From: Planktophila grossartii | GTDB taxonomy: Bacteria > Actinomycetota > Actinomycetes > Nanopelagicales > Nanopelagicaceae | DNA length: 64,000 nucleotides | Direction: 5' to 3' | Assembly: GCA_965234365.1 (NCBI GenBank) | Contig: OZ248345.1 | Span: forward strand, 62,001-126,000 | Part shown: in pieces, positions 58,325-64,000 of the stretch | How positions within the stretch are numbered: position 1 is the first letter of the stretch | Layout of the letters: each line of letters begins with the position of its first letter | Translations under genes and position numbers: made by a program | The notes under the pieces: model-generated | Seen by the model: only the letters and a program-made list of their open reading frames with translations | Database searches by the model: none | What the model was told of the DNA's origin: nothing

Positions 58325-59466
58325 GTCTAGAAAATATCTTCACTCTGCCATCTGAATATAACGATCTCCGCGATTCAGTACGTGCTCTCTCTGAAAAAGA
58401 GATTGCACCGCATGCACATGCCGTCGATGAAGATCATCGCTATCCGCAAGAAGCTAATGATGCACTTACCAAGGCAGGACTCTTCGCAGCACATGTACCC
58501 ACTGAATTTGGCGGCGATGGCGCCGATGCACTTGCAACCTGCATCATTATTGAAGAAGTTGCTCGCGTATGTGCATCCTCATCACTTATCCCAGCAGTAA
58601 ATAAGTTGGGTTCACTTCCACTTATTCTCGGTGGCAGTAAAGAGCAGAAAGAGCGTTGGCTTCGCCCGCTCGCACAAGGCAAGGGTTTTTCATACTGTCT
58701 CTCAGAATCTGAGGCAGGGTCTGATGCAGCATCATTGAGGACAAAAGCAGAGCGCAAAGGCGATGCATGGGTCATCAATGGAAGCAAGAAGTGGATCTCT
58801 AATGCAGGTGAGTCAGAGTTCTACACAGTCATCGCACAGACCGATCCATCGCTTGGCTCTAAGGGAATTACAGCTTTCATCGTCGAGAAATCAGATTCTG
58901 GTATTTCATTTGGCGCACCAGAGAAGAAGATGGGCTTCCGTGGTTCACCGACTCGCGAGGTCTACTTCGACAACGTGACTATCGGTGATGATCGACGCAT
59001 AAGTGAAGCCGGTAAGGGTTTCTCACTTGCCATGGATACCCTCGATCACACACGCATCACCATTGCTGCACAGGCACTTGGTATTGCCCAGGGTGCCCTC
59101 GATACAGCAAAGAAGTATTCACATGAACGTAAACAGTTTGGTAAAGAGATCTTTGATTTCCAAGGCGTTCAATTTATGTTGGCCGATATGGCGATCGCGG
59201 TGGAAACCGCTCGTCAGATTACCTACGCAGCAGCAGCAAAGAGCGAACGTGGCGATAAAGATTTGAAGTTCTTCTCAGCAGCAAGTAAGACTTACGCCAC
59301 CGATGTTGCCATGAAGGTCACCACAGATGCAGTGCAGATTCTTGGGGGATATGGCTACGTCTCTGATTATCCTGTCGAGCGCATGATGCGCGATGCCAAG
59401 CTCACTCAGATCTACGAAGGTACAAATCAGATTCAGCGCATCGTAATTGCGCGCAATCTTCCTTAA
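58321..59466 (+). CDS. Acyl-CoA dehydrogenase
   Basis: The 381-residue flavoenzyme makes a double bond in acyl-CoA. It shows SYCLSESEAGSDAASLRTKA (FAD/substrate), WISNAGESEFYTVIAQTD, ERKQFGKEIFDFQGVQFMLADM, ILGGYGYVSDYPVERMMRDAK and YEGTNQIQRIVIARNL, where the Glu is the catalytic base. It is likely short- or medium-chain specific. It overlaps the CopD-CtaG gene by 4 nt though their functions seem unrelated. Confidence 0.9.
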   Translation: MSLENIFTLPSEYNDLRDSVRALSEKEIAPHAHAVDEDHRYPQEANDALTKAGLFAAHVPTEFGGDGADALATCIIIEEVARVCASSSLIPAVNKLGSLPLILGGSKEQKERWLRPLAQGKGFSYCLSESEAGSDAASLRTKAERKGDAWVINGSKKWISNAGESEFYTVIAQTDPSLGSKGITAFIVEKSDSGISFGAPEKKMGFRGSPTREVYFDNVTIGDDRRISEAGKGFSLAMDTLDHTRITIAAQALGIAQGALDTAKKYSHERKQFGKEIFDFQGVQFMLADMAIAVETARQITYAAAAKSERGDKDLKFFSAASKTYATDVAMKVTTDAVQILGGYGYVSDYPVERMMRDAKLTQIYEGTNQIQRIVIARNLP

Positions 59467-60017
59467 TTTATCTTTTTAAATCGCAGCACCAAATCTGGAG
59501 TAGCTGCTGCATGCAGTGGGTGATCCCACGGTTCTCGAGGCAGATCTTCACTTGATATCTCATCAGGATGAATCAAACCGATGGACCAAGCAGAAAGTTG
59601 TGGCAGAGCTCGGTCGTAATAACCCCCACCTTGTCCTAGTCGATAACCGCTGCGATCAATGCGAAGTGCAGGAACAACGACAATCTCTATCTTTTCAAGG
59701 TTTGTGAAGACGGAACCAGAAGGTTCAAGAATCTTCTTTACCTTCTGCAAATTATCTGCATCACCATTCCATTGCACCCAATCAATTCCTTCGCCGTTGA
59801 TGCGAGGCAAGAGAAGTGTTTTTCCAGCAGCAATAAGTGCTTGATTGAGTTGTTGAGTATCAGGTTCATCGCCATAGGACATGTAACTTGCAATTATTTT
59901 CGCCTGTGAAAATTCAGGGGAAGTAGCTAGATATTCAAAGCTGTGTTCTATGTAACGCTCATTACGTTCGTGGCGATAGCGGGTACGAAGTGCTGACTTT
60001 TCTTCGCCGATACCCAT
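59463..60017 (-). CDS. 5-formyltetrahydrofolate cyclo-ligase
   Basis: The 184-residue protein converts 5-formyl-THF to 5,10-methenyl-THF with ATP. Features are KSALRTRYRHER, ASYMSYGDEPDT, LLLPRI and YRLGQGGGYYDRALP (phosphate-binding loop). It lies head to head with the glp-like gene, 45 bp apart. In M. tuberculosis galU stands between them; here it does not. Confidence 0.9.
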   Translation of the reverse strand: MGIGEEKSALRTRYRHERNERYIEHSFEYLATSPEFSQAKIIASYMSYGDEPDTQQLNQALIAAGKTLLLPRINGEGIDWVQWNGDADNLQKVKKILEPSGSVFTNLEKIEIVVVPALRIDRSGYRLGQGGGYYDRALPQLSAWSIGLIHPDEISSEDLPREPWDHPLHAAATPDLVLRFKKIN

Positions 60018-60048
60018 GGAAATCCCCTAGTAGTAAGTGATGTGCAAG

Positions 60049-60054
60049 TAAGGT
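60049..60054 (+). promoter_or_regulatory. -10-like hexamer TAAGGT for the glp-like gene
   Basis: TAAGGT ends 8 nt before the ATG at 60063; no ribosome-binding site. Confidence 0.4.
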
Positions 60055-60062
60055 TAGTGATT

Positions 60063-60974
60063 ATGTCAGAACGTGTGCGAGTCGACGAAGTACTTACCTC
60101 TCTTCTCGATCTATGCCGCCCGCTTGAACCATTTGATATGCCACTTCTCGATGCACATGATGCAACCCTTGCTGAAGATATCTTTGCCGGCGAACGACTT
60201 GTCATGAAAGCTGGCAGCCGCATTCGTTCGACTCAAATTGGTCTTGCCGCCTCAATCGGACTCGATCACCTACCTACGCGACCACACCCTCGCGTTGTTG
60301 TGATTTCCGCCGGTCCAGATTTAGTCGAACCTGGTGTTCCACTCAAGGCCGACGAAGAATATGAAACAAATTCTTGGTTGCTCACCACTGCAGTGCGCGA
60401 AGTTGGCGCTGTTGCATACCGCGTTCACTCAATCCCTGATGACGAATCACAACTGCAGAGCGTTATCGAAGATCAACTCGTACGCGCAGACCTCATCATC
60501 ATTAGCGGCGAACGCCATGATGACTCTTTTGATTTAATCACCCGCACCCTTGAAAAGATCGGTGAGATCAAGACAGTAGAAATCTCCATCGAATCTAGCG
60601 GACGCCATAACTTCGGAACTATTGGTCCTGATAAGACTCCAGTGGTCACACTTCCTGGAGATCCCATTGCGGCCTACATCTCATTTGAACTTCTTGTCCG
60701 CCCCATGATTCGCACGATGTTAGGTACTGCAAATATTCACCGACCATCAGTTAAGGCGAAACTTGAAAAGGCACTGACCTCATCAGGGGGATATCGCTCC
60801 TATGTCCGCGCAATCTTGAGCGAAGATGGAAAGTCAGTGGCGCCACTTGCTTCGCAAGATGAGCAAGCCACACTCTCAGATGCCAACTGCTTTATCGCCG
60901 TACCTGAAGGCGAGACAAATCTATCTGCAGGTGCTGAAGTCACTGTTGTCATACTTGAACGACGCTATCTTTAG
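60063..60974 (+). CDS. glp: Glp-like (gephyrin/MoeA-fold) protein lacking domain II
   Basis: The 303-residue protein aligns with MoeA: LDLCRPLEPFDMPLLDAHDA then directly GERLVMKAGSRIRSTQIGLA. About 95 residues of MoeA domain II are absent. Domain III motifs are altered: STGDEL reads SAGPDL (82-87) and SGGVSVGxxD reads SGERHDDSFD (148-157); LPGDP (197-201) is kept. Domain IV follows. No molybdenum cofactor gene is in the window. In corynebacteria the MoeA paralogue Glp binds FtsZ and a membrane receptor GlpR encoded nearby. The order here (glp, rimJ, three-helix membrane protein) matches, so a cell-division role is more likely than molybdopterin chemistry. Confidence 0.75.
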   Translation: MSERVRVDEVLTSLLDLCRPLEPFDMPLLDAHDATLAEDIFAGERLVMKAGSRIRSTQIGLAASIGLDHLPTRPHPRVVVISAGPDLVEPGVPLKADEEYETNSWLLTTAVREVGAVAYRVHSIPDDESQLQSVIEDQLVRADLIIISGERHDDSFDLITRTLEKIGEIKTVEISIESSGRHNFGTIGPDKTPVVTLPGDPIAAYISFELLVRPMIRTMLGTANIHRPSVKAKLEKALTSSGGYRSYVRAILSEDGKSVAPLASQDEQATLSDANCFIAVPEGETNLSAGAEVTVVILERRYL

Positions 60975-60989
60975 TAGAAGCGAGATCTC

Positions 60990-61565
60990 ATGTGGCCAAC
61001 AACTCTGACAGGAGATGAGATAACTCTTCGCCCACCGCGTTTGAGAGATCGCTCCCATTGGAATCGCGTCCGCGCAGAGAATAAAGAGTGGTTAAGTCCC
61101 TGGGAAGCGACCTTTCCTCAGATCCCGCTCGACTCTCCCGCATATGAAAATCAGAGTAAGCGGCCATCGTTCTACGAGATGGTCAGGATGCTCAATCATG
61201 AAGCTCGCGCAGGACGTTCATACTCTTTCTTTATCTGGCAGGGAAAAAACCTCGTCGGCCAGATAACAATGGGCGGAGTTATGTATGGGGCACTGCGCGG
61301 AGCACATATTGGCTATTGGATTGATCGCAATTTCGCTAACCGTGGATTTACAACGCAAGCGGTAAAACTAGTTACAGCCTTTGGCTTTGCTCAATTGGGG
61401 CTCCATCGCATCGAAATCAATGTGCGCCCTGAAAATGCTGCATCATGCAGAGTTGCTGAGAAAGCTGGATATGTTGAAGAAGGCCAGAGAAAGGCATTTC
61501 TTCATATTGATGGGGCTTGGCGAGACCATATCTGTTTCGTTAAGAACAACGAATTAATCCAGTAA
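60990..61565 (+). CDS. rimJ: RimJ-type GNAT acetyltransferase
   Basis: The 191-residue protein acetylates an N-terminal or side-chain amine using acetyl-CoA. It shows TLRPPRLRDRSHWNRVRAEN, GHIGYW-like RGAHIGYWIDRNFANRGFTTQAV (acetyl-CoA loop), HRIEINVRPENAASCRVAEKAGY and EGQRKAFLHIDGAWRDHICF. The family includes ribosomal S5 acetylase. It lies 15 nt after the glp-like gene and is in the same conserved operon. Its true target is unknown. Confidence 0.85.
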   Translation: MWPTTLTGDEITLRPPRLRDRSHWNRVRAENKEWLSPWEATFPQIPLDSPAYENQSKRPSFYEMVRMLNHEARAGRSYSFFIWQGKNLVGQITMGGVMYGALRGAHIGYWIDRNFANRGFTTQAVKLVTAFGFAQLGLHRIEINVRPENAASCRVAEKAGYVEEGQRKAFLHIDGAWRDHICFVKNNELIQ

Positions 61566-61619
61566 ACCCCCCTTGAAATCCACGAAGTTACGCTGGCCCG
61601 CCTCTAATCTTTACCCATC

Positions 61620-62414
61620 ATGGCTTCGGGAATTATCTATCTAGCGATTATCGGCATGTGGGTTGCCTATTTTCTGCCTCGCTGGGTACATAACAAGAAT
61701 GAATTCTCAGGCAAGAGCGTCGAAAGATATAAAAGCGCACTTCGAGTAGTTGCAAGTGCAACTCCTGGAGCACAGCTTGGCTCTGGGGTTATCTACACAG
61801 ATGTTGATCGCGCAGGGCGAGTCGCACAACAACTCATGCGCCGCAGAATTATTTTTACACTGATTACTACAACACTCATTCTCACAACGGCAGGTGCACT
61901 CATGCAGACCTTTACTTATGTGGCAATCGCAATTCCAGTAACTGGACTCATCATTTACATCGCGCATGTTCGTCGACAAGAGAACAGCGAACGCATCCAA
62001 CGTCGTCGCGTCGATCAATTGCACCGCACCACAGAAGGCGTTTCACATACCAATCTTGCAGATGTGCTCTCCACAAAATCTCACAGCGAAATCAAAGTCA
62101 ATCAAGACCATTGGGTTCCACTTGCAGAGCGCGAACTTACCGGCGTCACACTTTTGCCGAAGGGCACTGCGCAATCTCGCGCTGAGTGGCAGCCAAATGA
62201 GATTCCCGTCCCAACATATGTCAATGCACCTAAGGCTGTTCAGGCAAAGCGCATTATCGATCTGACTGAACCAGGTAAGTGGAGTGACGAACAACAGCGT
62301 CTTGAGCGTGAAGCACTTGCAGCAGCTGCTCCATCACGTGATGAAGTCTTTGATCAACAACTCGCAGATGAAGCGGTTCAACGCCTCCGCGAGATGCGCG
62401 CTGCAAACGAATAA
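61620..62414 (+). CDS. GlpR-like membrane protein, three predicted helices
   Basis: The 264-residue protein has membrane segments at about 3-20 (GIIYLAIIGMWVAYFLPRW), 76-94 and 98-116. A conserved loop with SVERYKSALRVV lies between the first two, and a long polar C-terminal tail (~118-264) has Arg-rich RIQRRRVDQLH and a charged helical end. The position downstream of glp and rimJ and the topology match actinobacterial proteins described as the membrane receptor of Glp (mycobacterial Rv0996 position). It would tether Glp/FtsZ to the membrane. It probably has its own promoter: TAATCT (61605-61610) ends 9 nt before the ATG. Confidence 0.65.
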   Translation: MASGIIYLAIIGMWVAYFLPRWVHNKNEFSGKSVERYKSALRVVASATPGAQLGSGVIYTDVDRAGRVAQQLMRRRIIFTLITTTLILTTAGALMQTFTYVAIAIPVTGLIIYIAHVRRQENSERIQRRRVDQLHRTTEGVSHTNLADVLSTKSHSEIKVNQDHWVPLAERELTGVTLLPKGTAQSRAEWQPNEIPVPTYVNAPKAVQAKRIIDLTEPGKWSDEQQRLEREALAAAAPSRDEVFDQQLADEAVQRLREMRAANE

Positions 62415-62417
62415 GGC

Positions 62418-63686
62418 TTAAATCCAGCTCGCAAACCACATGCGGGCGTGCCATGCATCGTAGGTAATCACATCGCCTAGATAGAGCGGCAAGAAATATA
62501 AGAAGTTAAAGAAGATCACAATAAAGGTAGCCACAACTGCTATTTCGCCGACTCTGCCGTAATTGGTAAGTATGGAACGTGCGCAATAAACGAGCGCAAG
62601 AATCAGAAATGGTTCAAAGACGATTGCGTAGAAGGAGAAAACTGTTCGCTGTTGAAAGAAGAACCACGGTAAGTATCCTGCGGTGATTCCAGTGACGATT
62701 ACTGTGAGAGCTGGATCCAATCTCCGCTTCGCAATACTGCGTGCCCATAAACCAAAGACAACTACTATTGCAATTGTTCCGAGCCACCATAAGAAAGGCG
62801 TGCCGAGAGCGAGAATTTCTTGTGAGCAACTATCTGAGCCGCAACCCTTGGGGGTTTCGTAGAAGAAAGATGTTGGTCGACCCATGATGAGCCAACTCCA
62901 GGGATTCGCTTGGTAGGTATGTTTCTCAGTAAGACCGGTATGAAAATCTAACATCTGCTGGTGGTAGTAGATAAATGAAGAAAAGATATTTGTTGAGTAG
63001 TTGCGATCCCAACCGCGATTACTTGTGAACCAACCGATCCATGATGCGGTGTAAACAAGTAATGGAGCAAAGCCAAACTGACCAATTCGTTGCAGAGTTG
63101 GTTTGATTAAGTCTCGTCCTGAGTGATGAGTAAATGCTCGATACAGACCAATCAAGCCAAAGGCGATAATGAAATAGAGCGCGCTCCACTTTGTTGCGAG
63201 AGCAAGCCCCAGAACTAAACCTGTCCACCAATATCGCTTTGTAAGGAATAGATAAGAAGAAATAAGAATAAAGAAAGCTAAGAAGTTATCAAGAAGTGCA
63301 GTTCGTGAATGCACCAGTGCTAACCCATCGATAGCCATAAGCCCACTTGCAAGCGCTGTCAGCACTGCACTTCGGAATAAGCGATGGGCAATGAGTGCAA
63401 TGAGCAGAATCATCAACGACCCTACGAGCGCTGTGGTGAATCGCCATCCAAAACCGCTGTCACCAAATACTTGTATTCCAATACCAATCAGCCATTTGCC
63501 CAGAGGTGGATGCACAATAAATTCAGGTTTTGTGCCACTAACTTCAACGCCATATTTCAGAAGATCGCGTGCACCATCGACGTAATAGACCTCATCGAAG
63601 ATAAATCCCTTGACTCTTCCCAGATCTACAAGACGGAGGATGAACGAGAGAAGTGCGATGAGTATCGGAGCGATACCTGCGACCAT
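62418..63686 (-). CDS. pmt: GT39 polyprenyl-phosphate-mannose protein mannosyltransferase
   Basis: The 422-residue integral membrane enzyme transfers mannose from polyprenyl-phosphate-mannose to Ser/Thr of proteins during Sec export. It shows GFIFDEVYYVDGARDLL (catalytic Asp-Glu in the first loop), HPPLGKWLIGIG, HSRTALLDNFLAFF and FVGRPTSFFYE-like GRPTSFFYETPKGC. About ten helices are visible. The start is set at ATG 63686 (MVAGIAPILIALL) because TATTCT ends 6 nt upstream. ATG 63713, nine codons earlier, would be back to back with the rsmI start and is the alternative. Confidence 0.88.
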   Translation of the reverse strand: MVAGIAPILIALLSFILRLVDLGRVKGFIFDEVYYVDGARDLLKYGVEVSGTKPEFIVHPPLGKWLIGIGIQVFGDSGFGWRFTTALVGSLMILLIALIAHRLFRSAVLTALASGLMAIDGLALVHSRTALLDNFLAFFILISSYLFLTKRYWWTGLVLGLALATKWSALYFIIAFGLIGLYRAFTHHSGRDLIKPTLQRIGQFGFAPLLVYTASWIGWFTSNRGWDRNYSTNIFSSFIYYHQQMLDFHTGLTEKHTYQANPWSWLIMGRPTSFFYETPKGCGSDSCSQEILALGTPFLWWLGTIAIVVVFGLWARSIAKRRLDPALTVIVTGITAGYLPWFFFQQRTVFSFYAIVFEPFLILALVYCARSILTNYGRVGEIAVVATFIVIFFNFLYFLPLYLGDVITYDAWHARMWFASWI

Positions 63687-63692
63687 ACCTAA

Positions 63693-63698
63693 AGAATA
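63693..63698 (-). promoter_or_regulatory. -10 hexamer TATTCT for pmt
   Basis: On the minus strand TATTCT ends 6 nt before ATG 63686, which decides the start choice. It would be inside the coding region if ATG 63713 were used. Confidence 0.45.
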
Positions 63699-63713
63699 TG
63701 GGAGTATTCGCAT

Positions 63714-64000
63714 ATGGCCCTAGTTCTTGCAGCGACTCCACTCGGAAATCCGCTCGATGCGAGCCAGCGCCTCAAGAACGCGATCGAATCTGCACAAGTA
63801 ATTGCAGCTGAAGACTCACGTCGATTCCATCGTTTAGCCTCAGATCTTGGCGTCACATTTACAGCGCGGATTATCTCTTTCTTTGAAGGTAACGAGACAG
63901 ATCGCACCCAAGAGATTCTTCAACTACTTCGCGAAGGTAAAGAAGTTCTCGTTGTCACTGATGCAGGAATGCCCACCATTAGCGATCCTGGTTTTCGATT
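63714..64000 (+). CDS. rsmI: 16S rRNA 2'-O-methyltransferase RsmI (3' end outside window)
   Basis: The frame is open to the right edge (95 codons visible). The N-terminus ALVLAATPLGNPLDASQRL, IAAEDSRRFHRLA, ISFFEGNE and VLVVTDAGMPTISDPGF are the RsmI signature blocks (TP-family methyltransferase; the TDAGMPTISDPG loop binds SAM). It methylates C1402 of 16S rRNA at the ribose. GGGAG lies 9 nt upstream and GAGTAT 6 nt upstream, so either an RBS or a leaderless start is possible. It is divergent from pmt, as in mycobacteria. Confidence 0.93.
   Translation, partial: MALVLAATPLGNPLDASQRLKNAIESAQVIAAEDSRRFHRLASDLGVTFTARIISFFEGNETDRTQEILQLLREGKEVLVVTDAGMPTISDPGFR

Overview
The window looks like chromosomal DNA of a free-living, genome-streamlined actinobacterium. 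The best guess is the freshwater acI lineage (Nanopelagicales, the Candidatus Planktophila / Nanopelagicus group). This is inferred from gene content, since no 16S rRNA gene is present. Actinobacterial markers include mycothiol genes (mshA, an mshD-like gene), GlnR, CarD, the CysA/SseC sulfur pair, DUF3263, DUF3027, DUF2530, a CopD-CtaG fusion, a GT39 mannosyltransferase and a Glp/GlpR-like cell-division pair. GC is moderate to low by eye, genes are packed with 1-4 nt overlaps, no gap exceeds 300 bp, and no insertion sequence, prophage or CRISPR array was seen. Many neighbourhoods follow the Mycobacterium tuberculosis order as I remember it: glnR-mshD with thioredoxin, cysA and sseC; ygfZ and nitrobindin; mshA-ybjN-gpm; lpqE/carD-ispD-ispF-cysS-rlmB; FTHF cyclo-ligase-moeA1(glp)-rimJ-glpR-pmt/rsmI.

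Layout. 1-2.56 kb: the end of a membrane flavin reductase, an exported FMN-binding protein and ApbE, a compact extracytoplasmic electron-transfer unit. 2.56-5.55 kb: a tight reverse-strand operon of five small genes (GDPD-like phosphodiesterase, HAD phosphatase, two nucleotidyltransferase-fold proteins, cupin) of unknown pathway, probably acquired. 5.6-10.1 kb: aldo/keto reductase, UPF0303, sugar kinase, aldose epimerase and class III aminotransferase. 10.1-18.9 kb: nitrogen regulation, thiol and sulfur metabolism, Fur, YgfZ, two tiny membrane proteins, nitrobindin, asparaginase, MshA, YbjN and GpmA. 18.9-24.3 kb: lipoprotein, CarD, fused IspDF, CysS, RlmB and an SGNH hydrolase. 24.3-31.9 kb: LacZ, tRNA-Thr, carbonic anhydrase, alpha/beta hydrolase, NDH-2, an SDR-DUF2867 protein and DUF3263. 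32.0-34.9 kb: groEL under CIRCE control, DUF3027 and a cold-shock protein. 34.9-45.2 kb: an acyltransferase insertion, two MFS transporters, SerC, PdxH, citrate synthase, photolyase, diguanylate cyclase and a secreted coiled-coil protein. 45.3-55.8 kb: a DEAD-box helicase with a structured leader, a three-gene redox operon, tRNA-Arg, a CapA lipoprotein, PurU, an MMPL transporter and an FmdB zinc ribbon. 55.9-64 kb: CopC-like, CopD-CtaG, acyl-CoA dehydrogenase, FTHF cyclo-ligase, the Glp/RimJ/GlpR block, Pmt and the start of RsmI.

Two themes stand out. First, many genes carry a TANNNT-type -10 hexamer ending 5-8 nt before the start codon, which implies leaderless mRNAs. Several divergent pairs are separated by only 12-27 bp with interlocked -10 elements. 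Second, several proteins are trimmed or degenerate versions of familiar families: a MoeA/Glp-like protein lacking domain II, an MshD lacking its N-terminal GNAT domain, and a CopC lacking copper ligands.
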